Shown piece by piece: positions 1 to 8,146 of a stretch of 64,000 nt of DNA (within the stretch, counting starts at the first letter, position 1; every line of letters starts with the position of its first letter). A model generated the notes under the pieces. That model searched no databases and was not told where the DNA came from. It saw only the letters and a program-made list of their open reading frames with translations. A program made the position numbers and the translations under genes. Source of the DNA: Spirochaetae bacterium HGW-Spirochaetae-1 (GTDB lineage: Bacteria > Spirochaetota > UBA4802 > UBA5550); assembly GCA_002839375.1 (NCBI GenBank), contig PGXY01000001.1:124001-188000 (forward strand), in the 5' to 3' direction.

Positions 1-1224
1 GTAGGGAATAAAGCGTCTGTCGTTATACAACAGCGACCTGCCTACAACATGGGGATGCATGGTCAGGCAGGAGATGATGTCATTATTCATCATGATGCTG
101 TTTCTGTCGGGTTTTTCTCCAAAGTTGTAGGTCAGGGAAAAAAGGTTTTCTCTTTTGTTGAGAATAAAGAATGAAGCACGGTTTATATCGAATTTTTCCT
201 TAAAAGAATAGATGGTGCTTTTATAATAGCTGCTCCACATGATGTCCTGGATATCAGAAGTCACCTCGTCGTCGGCCGGCCTGAAAAAGCCGTTTATAAT
301 CCCGATAATTCTGCTGTACTCCCTGATGAGAAAATTATCAAACCGGGGTTTCAGAATCCTGTAGGTGATAAAAAGATAGATAAATATCAGTATGGTTATT
401 GCCGTTACAGCGGTGATGTCGCCGGTCAGTAAATCCTTGATATAATAGAGACCGATGGCGACAGGGAGTGCCATTATATTAAAAAGTAAAATCCATGAAA
501 AAATGCGAAGATATAACTGCCGGAAATCCACTCCCGGAAGATCGTATACGGCATGATGGAAGATTATGAGGAGAAAAATCTGGGGTGCATAGGTAAAATT
601 GCTTCTGTACATGGAATAGTCTGTCAAAACAGGCCACAGGAATATGATCGCCAGCATGACTGAATAGCCAAGGATGGTGCCGAGCAGGAGATAGAGCAGT
701 TCCCTGCGAAAGGCTCGGTTTTCCAGGGTCAGGTATCGGTAAAAGAGGATGATTGTTCCCCCGATGCTGTAGAATGCCAGAACTGCCAAATAGATGCTGA
801 CGTATTGTCCTGTTGAAATATTGATAAAACGGTCAACCTGCACATCCTTGACAACATAATCCGTGAGGAAAGCGAAGGCGGCCACGGCGATGCCGGGGAT
901 ATCGGTCAGTATGATGTATGGTATCCTTTTCCTGATGTCTCCGTCGGGATATATCTGAATTAGATGAAAAACCGTTAATGCCTGTAGTACCAGGAAAAGA
1001 GCGTACATTTTCATTATCAGCAAACGTGAGATAAAAGGAGGATTGAGGAGCTGCAGCAGATGCAGAGCGCTCAGTATGGCCAGCAGCAGGGCTACTATGG
1101 CGAACAGCCGGTTCAGGTTAAAAGCAAATCGTTTGATTATATTAATAAAAAATATGATCAGGGAGAGGATTATTCCCAGAGATGCCAATATTATTTCAGT
1201 GTAGAAAAATTCCTGGAAAAACAA
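1..1224 (-). CDS. Polytopic membrane sensor protein, 3' part outside window
   Basis: This reading frame is open for 408 codons and runs off the left edge, so the C-terminus is missing. I place the start at a TTG (1224-1222) because AGGTG lies 5 bases upstream and an in-frame TAA lies just before it. No in-frame ATG precedes the membrane region. The protein opens with about seven hydrophobic segments and continues into a soluble part that includes ASFFILNKRENLFSLTY, which resembles a GAF-type sensory domain. That layout is typical of membrane-anchored signalling proteins whose output domain (SpoIIE phosphatase, histidine kinase or cyclase) follows. The output domain is not visible, so the function stays open. 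It may share a transcript with the HAD gene 126 bases upstream on the same strand. Confidence 0.7.
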   Translation of the reverse strand, partial: MFFQEFFYTEIILASLGIILSLIIFFINIIKRFAFNLNRLFAIVALLLAILSALHLLQLLNPPFISRLLIMKMYALFLVLQALTVFHLIQIYPDGDIRKRIPYIILTDIPGIAVAAFAFLTDYVVKDVQVDRFINISTGQYVSIYLAVLAFYSIGGTIILFYRYLTLENRAFRRELLYLLLGTILGYSVMLAIIFLWPVLTDYSMYRSNFTYAPQIFLLIIFHHAVYDLPGVDFRQLYLRIFSWILLFNIMALPVAIGLYYIKDLLTGDITAVTAITILIFIYLFITYRILKPRFDNFLIREYSRIIGIINGFFRPADDEVTSDIQDIMWSSYYKSTIYSFKEKFDINRASFFILNKRENLFSLTYNFGEKPDRNSIMMNNDIISCLTMHPHVVGRSLLYNDRRFIPY

Positions 1225-1350
1225 GATATCACCTGCATGTGGTTATTGATGCGTCCTGATATTAATTATCTTCTATTATTTATTATCGATAGCTTGAGAC
1301 TAATTCTATATATAAAAGCCGGTTATAATAATTAAAATTTTCTATTAAAC

Positions 1351-1956
1351 TCAATAGTGCAACAGCAATTCTTCCACGGAGTTAATAAAGGCATACCTGT
1401 CGTGCCGGCCCACATGGAGATACTCTATGGCGGCACTGTGGGCCGCCTGGGAATCGGACACGGAATCACCAATAAAGAGTGAATATTCAGGAGAGATATC
1501 AAAATATTCCAGACAGGAAATCAGCATGTCCGGGGCGGGCTTGGGTCTGGCATCAAGGGCTGATATTTTAAAGTGAAAATAATCGAAGAGGTTATAATGC
1601 TTCATTACCTTCACAAGCGATTTACTTCTGTTTGAGGCCAGGGCTAGAAAGTACCTGCTCCGGAGATGGGAAAAAACCCGGTGAAAATCAAAAAGCGGCT
1701 CAAGCATGGGAAGAAAATCATCATAGGGCAGATTCTGGCTGACTCTGGATGCCTCATCAGCCCTGACCGGGTCACCCAGAATCTCAAGAAAAAGCTGATG
1801 CACCGACAGGAAAACTGCCCGCGACTTCATGGTTTCCGATAAATGCGGCAGATTAAGCCTCTCAAGGCACAGGTTGAAATAGGCAATATTCGCCCCGGCT
1901 GAATCAAAGAGTACCCCATCGCAGTCAAAAATCAGTAATTGTTTGTTTTCTATCAT
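1351..1956 (-). CDS. HAD-superfamily hydrolase, phosphoglycolate-phosphatase-like
   Basis: A 201-aa soluble protein with the HAD motifs in order. The nucleophile motif FDCDGVLFDS is near residue 10. Motif II (ALASN) lies mid-protein. A KPAPDML lysine is followed by the acidic motif FIGDSVSDSQAA. The cap is the helical type 1 kind seen in Gph/PGMB-like enzymes. It most likely dephosphorylates a small phosphorylated metabolite in the cytoplasm. Phosphoglycolate phosphatase and beta-phosphoglucomutase relatives share these motifs, so the substrate cannot be read from sequence. It is divergent from ispE and lies upstream of the truncated membrane sensor on the same strand. Confidence 0.85.
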   Translation of the reverse strand: MIENKQLLIFDCDGVLFDSAGANIAYFNLCLERLNLPHLSETMKSRAVFLSVHQLFLEILGDPVRADEASRVSQNLPYDDFLPMLEPLFDFHRVFSHLRSRYFLALASNRSKSLVKVMKHYNLFDYFHFKISALDARPKPAPDMLISCLEYFDISPEYSLFIGDSVSDSQAAHSAAIEYLHVGRHDRYAFINSVEELLLHY

Positions 1957-2065
1957 AATCCGATAAATGCGGTTAAATTCTTAATTGTCATAGAATTTTC
2001 AGTTTTGAGCAGGCTGTCAAATACAATAATTGGTCAGAACTGATATAAGCAGAATAAAATAATTA

Positions 2066-2094
2066 TTGACAAAAAAAACCGGTTACAATATTTT
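2066..2094 (+). promoter_or_regulatory. Sigma-70-type promoter for ispE
   Basis: TTGACA (2066-2071) is followed, after 17 bases, by TATTTT (2089-2094). A TACAAT also lies at 2084-2089, but too close to this -35. Transcription from here would begin near 2101, which excludes a TTG at 2094 as the ispE start and supports the ATG at 2118. Confidence 0.5.
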
Positions 2095-2117
2095 TGCCAC
2101 TCAAATGTGTTGAACAT

Positions 2118-3023
2118 ATGTCATTGGGTAGATCAGTAAAAGCCTGTGCGAAAATAAACCTTCATCTGGAAGTATTGAATAAGCGCGATGATGGTTATCA
2201 TAACATCTTCAGCGTTATGGCGCAGGTCGATCTCCACGATCTTTTAAAACTTGAAAAGGCAGATATTAGACATTCCGAGGGGAATGTCCAGGTTTTTGTA
2301 AACAATGCGGGCGGTTTGAATGCATCTGTTATTGATGCCATATCCCCGCAGGATAATCTTATTTCCCGTGCTGCACATCTCATGATGAAAAAACGGGGTT
2401 ATTCCGGAGAATTGACCTTTTCCATTGAAAAAAATATTCCCGCCGGTGCCGGATTGGGAGGGGGCAGTTCAGATGCCGCCATGACGTTTAAGCTGCTTGA
2501 TGAATATCTTGAAACAAAGGATAGTCGCCTGATGGAATTCGGAGCATCTATCGGAGCCGATGTTCCTTTTAACATGGTGGGTGGATTTGCCATATGTGAA
2601 GGTATTGGCAATGTGGTTGAGCCAATAACAGGCGGACTTGATTATACTGTTCTTGTTGCCAACAGGGGAATTCATATTGAGACTGGACAGGCTTACCGAA
2701 TGCTGAATAGAAGCGTGACGACAAAATATGATGAAATAGATATTGCTTCTAAAAAGGAAAGAATCAGACAATCATTTCAGATCCGGTCTCTTGAGCCTAT
2801 AAAAGATATACTTATAAACGATTTTGAAAGGCCGGTTTTCCAGTTGTATCCCGAACTGAAGGAATTGAAGGAAGAAATGCAGGGCCTCGGTGCCGAAATT
2901 GCCATGATGACCGGTTCCGGCTCAACCATGATAGGGCTTTTCAACGATGAAAAAATGGCGCAGGCTGCGGAGAAATGCTTGAAAAAGAAAGTACAGCTTG
3001 CTATGGTAACGAAGTTTTATTGA
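2118..3023 (+). CDS. ispE: 4-diphosphocytidyl-2-C-methyl-D-erythritol kinase
   Basis: A GHMP-family kinase of the methylerythritol phosphate pathway. It phosphorylates the 2-hydroxyl of CDP-ME on the way to isopentenyl diphosphate. The N-terminal signature AKINLHLEV and DGYHNI, and the glycine-rich ATP loop PAGAGLGGGSSDAA, are intact. The C-terminal MTGSGSTMIGLF matches the third GHMP motif. From the ATG at 2118 the protein is 301 aa, close to the usual 280-300. An in-frame TTG 24 bases upstream lies in the -10 region of the likely promoter, so I reject it. The ATG itself has only a weak ribosome-binding site. The gene leads the common bacterial cluster ispE / tRNA-Gln / prs / rplY / pth. Confidence 0.95.
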   Translation: MSLGRSVKACAKINLHLEVLNKRDDGYHNIFSVMAQVDLHDLLKLEKADIRHSEGNVQVFVNNAGGLNASVIDAISPQDNLISRAAHLMMKKRGYSGELTFSIEKNIPAGAGLGGGSSDAAMTFKLLDEYLETKDSRLMEFGASIGADVPFNMVGGFAICEGIGNVVEPITGGLDYTVLVANRGIHIETGQAYRMLNRSVTTKYDEIDIASKKERIRQSFQIRSLEPIKDILINDFERPVFQLYPELKELKEEMQGLGAEIAMMTGSGSTMIGLFNDEKMAQAAEKCLKKKVQLAMVTKFY

Positions 3024-3098
3024 TAAGATGTAGAATGTTATTTTATAATTATACTTAAATTGGTTTTTGATACTAAATGCTCCGGCATTTACATATAT

Positions 3099-3170
3099 TG
3101 AGGCGTAGCCAAGTGGTAAGGCACCGGGTTTTGGTCTCGGCACTCCAAGGTTCGAATCCTTGCGCCTCAG
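3099..3170 (+). tRNA. tRNA-Gln (anticodon TTG)
   Basis: The acceptor arms TGAGGCG and CGCCTCA pair fully. The anticodon stem CCGGG/CTCGG encloses the loop TTTTGGT with anticodon TTG. The T-loop GTTCGAATC is present and the discriminator is G. The 3' CCA is not encoded. It lies between ispE and prs, as in many bacteria, and is probably co-transcribed. A small CTCC/GGAG hairpin followed by CCTTTT just downstream could be a weak terminator or processing site. Confidence 0.97.
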
Positions 3171-3401
3171 ATGTTTTGCTCCTCACGGAGGATCGCCTTT
3201 TCATCAATGCTCAAATGTCGTAACAGGGCCGGGTATGATTGTCTGTCATTTTTTATCGTGGCAATACCTTAGAAAGGATAAAGCAAATTAAGCTCCCGGC
3301 TGCTGTTGTCACCTGTGGACTTTCCTGCCAGGTAATAACGGTAAATTGAATGAGACTAAGCCGGGTTTTTCCCGGTATGAAACCAAAACACAGGCTGAAT
3401 T

Positions 3402-4343
3402 ATGCCAAACAGCACACTAAAAATATTTTCCGGTTCATCCAATCCCGAACTATCACAGGAGATAGCCAGCTATCTCAATGTGGAACTTGCCAGACTTGAA
3501 TTAAAGCGGTTCATGGATGGCGAGATTTCGGTAAAACTCAAGGATAATGTCAGGGGACATGATGTCTTTATCATACAATCCACCTGTAATCCCACGAACG
3601 ATAATGTGGTTGAACTGCTGCTTATAATTGATGCAGCCATGCGCGCATCGGCTTCTCGGATAACGGTTGTTATTCCCTATTATGGTTATGCACGACAGGA
3701 CAGAAAAGTAGAACCGCGTGTTCCCATATCCGCAAAGGTTATGGCTAATATTATCCAGGTAACCGGTGCTGACCGTGTTTTAACAATGGATCTGCACGCG
3801 GACCAGATACAGGGGTTCTTTGATATACCTGTTGACAATCTGTTCGCTACTCCTATTGCCATTGATTACGTCAAGACACTCAGGATAAAGGATGTAGCGG
3901 TTGTATCACCCGATGCGGGTGGAGTGGACCGCGCGAGATTTTTCGCCCGATTTATAAACGCCGGCCTGGCAATTGTGGATAAAAGGCGGCCCGAGGCCAA
4001 TGTTGCCGAGGTCATGCATGTTATCGGCGATGTCAAAGGCAAGAACTGCATAATGATTGACGATATGGTGGATACGGGCGGTTCAATCTCTAAGGCATGT
4101 CTTGCGTTAAAGGAATTTGGCGCAAAGGATGTGTATTGTCTTTTTACGCACCCCGTACTCTCGGGAGAAGCCGGGAGCAAGCTACTGTCAGCCGGATTCA
4201 AGGAAATAATCTGTATGAATACCATACCGGTGAGGGAAGAAAAGCAGCTTGAAAACATGACCGTGCTTTCAGTTGCTCCTCTGTTCGGTGAGGCAATACG
4301 AAGAATTCATAACGGTGAATCGGTCAGTTCGCTGTTTGTTTGA
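3402..4343 (+). CDS. prs: Ribose-phosphate pyrophosphokinase
   Basis: This enzyme makes phosphoribosyl pyrophosphate from ribose 5-phosphate and ATP, feeding purine, pyrimidine, NAD, histidine and tryptophan synthesis. The 313-aa length is typical. Visible family features are FSGSSNPEL near the N-terminus, the ATP-loop region with YARQDRKVEPR, the metal-binding MDLHADQIQGFF, and the PRPP loop MIDDMVDTGGS. The gene follows tRNA-Gln in the same orientation, with a GC hairpin (CCGGG/CCCGG around 3361-3375) in its leader. It sits 36 bases ahead of rplY, with which it is probably co-transcribed. Confidence 0.97.
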   Translation: MPNSTLKIFSGSSNPELSQEIASYLNVELARLELKRFMDGEISVKLKDNVRGHDVFIIQSTCNPTNDNVVELLLIIDAAMRASASRITVVIPYYGYARQDRKVEPRVPISAKVMANIIQVTGADRVLTMDLHADQIQGFFDIPVDNLFATPIAIDYVKTLRIKDVAVVSPDAGGVDRARFFARFINAGLAIVDKRRPEANVAEVMHVIGDVKGKNCIMIDDMVDTGGSISKACLALKEFGAKDVYCLFTHPVLSGEAGSKLLSAGFKEIICMNTIPVREEKQLENMTVLSVAPLFGEAIRRIHNGESVSSLFV

Positions 4344-4379
4344 TAAACTTTGAAAAAATAACCTACTCGAGGTTCAGAT

Positions 4380-5012
4380 ATGGAAGCAAAAACATTAAAT
4401 GTTGAAGTCAGATCAGAAAAAGGAAAAAACGCCAACAGAAGACTGCGTTCGACGGGATATATTCCCGGTGTTATTTACTCGCACGGAGAAGTGGAGCAGA
4501 TACAATTCAAGGAAAGGGATTTTTTCAAGCTATTCCGGGGGCATATAACAGAAAGTGTTATTTTTGACCTGAATTACGTCAACAAGACGGATAAAACAGA
4601 GGTAATGGCCTTTGTCAAGGATTACCAGATGGATCCCGCTTCAGAGGATATTCTGCACGTTGATTTGTTCAGGGTAACCAAGGGAGAAAAGATCCACACC
4701 ATGGTCCCCGTTGAAATTATCGGAACTGCAAAGGGCCTGAAATTCGGTGGAATGCTCGAGGTCTATGAGCGTGAGATCGAGATACAGTGTCTCCCCAGGC
4801 ACCTGCCGGAAAAATTTGTCGTGGATGTTACGGAACTCATGGTTGGACAATCCATTCATACCAAAGACCTTAATCTTGGTGAAAATCTGGAGCTTTTGGG
4901 AAGTCCTGAAGCCGTTATCGCTGCGGTGCATACAATTAAAGTAGCCAAAGAAACTGAAGAAGCTGTTGTTGAAGCCGTTGCAGAGACAGTTGAAAAGAAA
5001 GCCGGGGAGTAA
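4380..5012 (+). CDS. rplY: 50S ribosomal protein L25/CTC family
   Basis: A 5S-rRNA-binding protein of the large subunit, in the long CTC (general stress) form. The N-terminal half (EVRSEKGKNANRRLRSTGYIPGVIY) is the L25 beta-barrel that contacts 5S rRNA. The C-terminal half (about residues 95-190) is the TL5/CTC extension. The tail is rich in Glu and Ala, common in this family. The 210-aa length fits CTC rather than the short E. coli L25. The order prs-rplY-pth is widely conserved. A hairpin follows the stop codon, so pth-like expression downstream may be lower or separately processed. Confidence 0.95.
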   Translation: MEAKTLNVEVRSEKGKNANRRLRSTGYIPGVIYSHGEVEQIQFKERDFFKLFRGHITESVIFDLNYVNKTDKTEVMAFVKDYQMDPASEDILHVDLFRVTKGEKIHTMVPVEIIGTAKGLKFGGMLEVYEREIEIQCLPRHLPEKFVVDVTELMVGQSIHTKDLNLGENLELLGSPEAVIAAVHTIKVAKETEEAVVEAVAETVEKKAGE

Positions 5013-5027
5013 CATTTTTTATATTAT

Positions 5028-5062
5028 AGCTACTAAATAAGAGGTATTTTAATTTAGTAGCT
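5028..5062 (+). other. Intergenic hairpin between rplY and the Pth-like gene
   Basis: AGCTACTAAAT (5028-5038) and ATTTAGTAGCT (5052-5062) are perfect 11-base inverted arms with a 13-base loop. The DNA around it is AT-rich but has no long T run directly after it. It could be a processing site, an mRNA stabiliser or a weak attenuator. Confidence 0.55.
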
Positions 5063-5094
5063 CAATAATATAATTTTATAAAGGGAGAAATTTA

Positions 5095-5724
5095 TTGAAG
5101 CTAATCGTTGGTTTTGGAAACCCAGGAGAACGATATGCCAATAACAGGCAAAATATTGGATTTAAAGTTATAGATATTCTTGGAAATAATGAGAATATAG
5201 ACGTACGGATAAAAAAGAAAAAATCGCTTATAGGAAGAGGTCAGATAAACAAGCAGGAGGTCGTTCTCCTGAAACCTCAGACCTTTGTAAATCTTATCGG
5301 TGAGTCGGTTTTATATATTGCCTCCTTCCTGAGAATCAATGTCAAAGATATAATTTGTGTTGTGGAAGATTCGGCCCTTCAGCTTGGTGAAATGAGGGTT
5401 GACTTTGTTTTTTCCAAGCTCAGCCATCCCGGTGTTCAATCCATGGAAAAAGCACTGAAATCCGATCGCTTTGCCAAGGTACGTGTTGGCATATCTGAAA
5501 AACCCGATGACATCGCAATGGACGCCTATCTGCTGCAGGATTTTACTGACGAGGAGAATCTGATTCTTATTGATGTTTTAAATAAGACGGAAGAAGTTGT
5601 AAAAATGCTTATAACCCGGCCCATTGAAGAGGTTCAGGAGAAATATAATCCTGAAGGCGCGCCGAAAATAAGGAAAAGAACAGTCAAAAAAATACACATC
5701 GATCATCGTAAAATAAAACACTGA
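5095..5724 (+). CDS. Peptidyl-tRNA-hydrolase-like protein lacking the catalytic His
   Basis: The fold is clearly that of bacterial Pth: GFGNPG at residues 6-11, IGFKVID, QTFVNLIG at 62-69, and Asp92. It occupies the standard pth place after rplY. However, the conserved R-H-N motif reads R-Q-N, so the catalytic His (E. coli His20) is Gln19. The GGHNG loop reads S-H-P-G-V, losing the Asn (E. coli Asn114). It also carries a basic C-terminal tail of about 25 residues. A second pth with every catalytic residue lies at 53561-54097. This copy is therefore probably not the working hydrolase; tRNA or ribosome binding is possible but unproven. The TTG start is supported by GGAG 8 bases upstream. Confidence 0.85.
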   Translation: MKLIVGFGNPGERYANNRQNIGFKVIDILGNNENIDVRIKKKKSLIGRGQINKQEVVLLKPQTFVNLIGESVLYIASFLRINVKDIICVVEDSALQLGEMRVDFVFSKLSHPGVQSMEKALKSDRFAKVRVGISEKPDDIAMDAYLLQDFTDEENLILIDVLNKTEEVVKMLITRPIEEVQEKYNPEGAPKIRKRTVKKIHIDHRKIKH

Positions 5725-5741
5725 TCTGCTTTAAAGAATTA

Positions 5742-6869
5742 TTACCCCTTCACCGTATCTTTGTACCTCCAATACAGTATTGCACTCACCATGGCGCTGA
5801 TCAATATGACGAATGATGCCAGTGGAATGATAATTTCCGCCATTCCTGCTATGGCTATGAGGCAGAATATCAGCGAAAATGATTCTTTTTTAATCATAGA
5901 CGTCATTGACTTTGCAAAACGGGCAAGGAAATCTTCATCGGGCAGTAATTGTAAAAAGTGCTTATCAAAAGCAGTGAGAAAACCGGTTTCATTGTATTTG
6001 CGTACATACCGAACCATAAAGGGAAGAAATACTGCCAGTGATGCAAACATGACAATAATCGAGGCCAGGGACACGGTGCCACCAAGATAGGAATAGTTAA
6101 GATATGATGAGGATATGAGAAAGAATAACAGAGTCAGGTTATTACCGATTGTTTCTATCCAATCACCTGTTTTCGAAAAATTAAATGTGAATTTTGACAC
6201 CTCGTCGTTGACACCATCAAATACAGAGGACGTTTGAAAAAAAATACCGGCCATGGCCATCATGAAATAGCGGTATGATGATTCGGACGATCTGTCTGCA
6301 GCCAGCATCATGAAGACTGAACTCATAAGACCGATAAACATATTCAGAACTGAAAAGTATCCGGGATGAATTCTGATCCCGGCCACCTTTAGGCTTATGG
6401 GAATGGAAATCCTTTTATAGATTTTCTGTGCGATAAAACCGCCCGTGTTGGAAATGATAAACTGAGAAACCAACTGTTCCGCATTTCTAATGTCATTTAA
6501 GTTAAAAATGAGAAATTGATCACCTTTTATGAGAGGTGTAAGCTGATTCTTTCTCTGCTGGAAATAGGTTTCAACTGTATTCAGGTAGTGGGCCTGAAAA
6601 AAAAGGTTGGAAGGGACGATAAGAACGGTTTTTTTCGTACTGAGGCGGGTGTTTTCCAGCATGGCCACTCTCCCCGCTGACCTGATATGCCTGCTTATTT
6701 TGTTATTATAGAAGGCCTTTTCCTCTTCATTCAGATCAAGGTAAATCATGGGAATTCCGGCCTTGAGAAGTACATTTATATTTCTCTCCAGTAAATAGAG
6801 ACCGCCCAGTTTTTTATCGTGACTGTAAGGTTTATCACTGCTTTTAATGATGGCAATTTCCGGTTGCAT
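5742..6869 (-). CDS. CDP-alcohol phosphotransferase-like membrane protein, degenerate active site
   Basis: A 375-aa two-part protein. Residues 1-165 resemble the nucleotidyltransferase half of IPCT/DIPPS-type fusions (GGLYLLERNINVLLKAGI), but the usual G-rich nucleotide signature at the N-terminus is missing. Residues 165-375 hold about six membrane helices and the CAPT-like segment FDGVNDEVSKF. Intact IPCT/DIPPS-type CAPTs have DGxDGEIAR, then an invariant G, D and D. Here the aligned residues are D218, N221, D222, S225, K226, G235, E239 and N243, so three of the four metal-binding Asp are changed. It may be a binding or regulatory relative, or use altered chemistry. It is convergent with the Pth-like gene, 17 bases apart. 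Confidence 0.7.
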   Translation of the reverse strand: MQPEIAIIKSSDKPYSHDKKLGGLYLLERNINVLLKAGIPMIYLDLNEEEKAFYNNKISRHIRSAGRVAMLENTRLSTKKTVLIVPSNLFFQAHYLNTVETYFQQRKNQLTPLIKGDQFLIFNLNDIRNAEQLVSQFIISNTGGFIAQKIYKRISIPISLKVAGIRIHPGYFSVLNMFIGLMSSVFMMLAADRSSESSYRYFMMAMAGIFFQTSSVFDGVNDEVSKFTFNFSKTGDWIETIGNNLTLLFFLISSSYLNYSYLGGTVSLASIIVMFASLAVFLPFMVRYVRKYNETGFLTAFDKHFLQLLPDEDFLARFAKSMTSMIKKESFSLIFCLIAIAGMAEIIIPLASFVILISAMVSAILYWRYKDTVKG

Positions 6870-7406
6870 ACGATCCTCTGCTAGTTTTAACTCACAACAA
6901 ACTGAGAGAATGTCTATTTGCCGGGTTTAATTATGCAAGTAATTATTTAAATTATGGGCACCTCTAAGAATTAGGTTTTTCAACCCCCTCTTTTATTCTC
7001 CCCCTAATAGGGGGAGTTAGTGGGGGTAAAAAACCTAATTTTTCCTATGTTTGTGCCCATAAGGGAACATTTAATAATGTTTTATGAAGGTTTTTTTATA
7101 ATTACCCGGAAGGTTCCAGTTTGTAAGAAAACGACTATGAGTTTTTGAAAAGGCCAAACCTGTCTAATCTGAACCCACTTTTACTTGTATGATATATAAA
7201 TTTTTCTATTTCCCGCATTGCAGGGGTAATTTTCCTTGACTTTATCCATTCAGGAGATAAAATCTAATTAATTGACATTAATATATCGATAATGAAATGA
7301 AGGGGAGGTCATTCAGACCTCTGTTTAAATGAAATCAGTGATATTCTACATTTTAATGTGCCGGTGATTTCGACACGGGCTGTTAAATTCATAAGGGAGT
7401 TATAAC
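6870..7406. other. 537-base intergenic region with a palindromic element
   Basis: The interval separates the minus-strand CAPT-like gene from the secreted-protein gene at 7407. Its main content is the palindromic element at 6954-7060. TTGACT (7236-7241) and TTGACA (7272-7277) are possible -35 boxes, but neither has a good -10 at the proper distance. A purine-rich site (AAGGGAG, near 7392) precedes the start at 7407. I see no protein-coding gene here. Confidence 0.6.
6954..7060. repeat. Nested palindromic intergenic element, MITE- or REP-like
   Basis: The outer arms are ATGGGCAC (6954-6961) and GTGCCCAT (7053-7060). Inside are AATTAGGTTTTT (6969-6980) and AAAAAACCTAATT (7028-7040), then ACCCCC against GGGGGT, then CTCCCCCTA (6998-7006) against TAGGGGGAG (7008-7016). 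The whole 107-base unit could fold into one long hairpin. It has terminal inverted repeats but no coding capacity, like miniature inverted-repeat elements. Only one copy is visible in this window, so repetitiveness is not shown. Confidence 0.6.
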
Positions 7407-8117
7407 ATGGCAAAGGGATTTCGATTTATCAGTATACTGTTTTCAATTGTTATGGCAGCTTCAGCTGTTTCAGGTCAAGCAGTAAGTTATGATCCGGTAT
7501 ATGGCCCGCCCCAGAGGAAAGCGGAACCCATTAATATTGTTATGAGGCTCAGTTATGAAAATTTTAAGTATATAAAACTGCTTCAGGCCTCGGTAATGAA
7601 TTATGGAGGCGGCGAGGCTGAAATTGAAAGACTCGTTGACCAGTACGCTGAAGCCAGCGCTCTCTATTTTCAAAATAAAGTAGAAGAAGCGGCTGATAAA
7701 TTTATGGAAAATGAAAAAGAAATTCTTAAGATGTCTCAGAAGCTGGCGCGCCAGTACCGGGAAGATTCCGAAAAATTGCTTAACATGGGAATAAAAATGA
7801 ACATCAGGGATTCCCTTAAAAAGGGTTTGAAGGGAGAAAAGCGTGATGCTGTAGCGGATAAATATCTCAGCAATGCTAAATTTGGTGTTCAGAAGGCCAA
7901 TGATTATTTTGACCGGTATATCAATGCTCCCAGCGCCTCTCCCAGGGGACTGGTGACGGCAATTTACTATTATCGCCGTTCGAAGGAAAATATTCTCGGC
8001 ATGGTGGAAGTGCTGGATGTAGATCCCGAGAAGAAGAACCAGATTCTGACGCAGCATAAAAAAGATATTGAGGACAATAAAAACAAGGTATATAAATCCA
8101 TGGAGAAGGAGAATTAA
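7407..8117 (+). CDS. Secreted helical protein of unknown function
   Basis: I do not recognise a family. The 236-aa product has a Sec signal peptide (about residues 1-23, ending ASAVSGQA). A Lys/Glu-rich, almost fully helical body follows, with an N-terminal YDPVYGPPQR segment. It should be periplasmic or outer-membrane associated. Its composition recalls the helical secreted protein at 11267-12214 (both contain long charged helices and Tyr/Arg-rich segments), but I cannot show homology. AAGGGAG lies 8-10 bases before the ATG. The gene stands alone on the plus strand and its stop codon lies just inside the arm of a long hairpin. Confidence 0.75.
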   Translation: MAKGFRFISILFSIVMAASAVSGQAVSYDPVYGPPQRKAEPINIVMRLSYENFKYIKLLQASVMNYGGGEAEIERLVDQYAEASALYFQNKVEEAADKFMENEKEILKMSQKLARQYREDSEKLLNMGIKMNIRDSLKKGLKGEKRDAVADKYLSNAKFGVQKANDYFDRYINAPSASPRGLVTAIYYYRRSKENILGMVEVLDVDPEKKNQILTQHKKDIEDNKNKVYKSMEKEN

Positions 8118-8145
8118 TGTAATTCTCCTTCTGTCTCATTTTCTT
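8104..8145 (+). terminator. Hairpin terminator overlapping the stop codon of the 7407 gene
   Basis: AGAAGGAGAATTA (8104-8116) and TAATTCTCCTTCT (8120-8132) are perfect 13-base arms with a 3-base loop. A T/C-rich tract follows (CTCATTTTCTTCC). The stop codon TAA lies at the tip of the left arm. The T run is interrupted, so termination may be partial. It also separates this gene from the convergent HEAT lipoprotein gene. Confidence 0.6.
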
Positions 8146-8146
8146 C

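Noticed and set aside
2094-2117. TTG start for ispE, 24 bases before the ATG
   Set aside because: It lies inside the probable -10 box, so the message would start after it.
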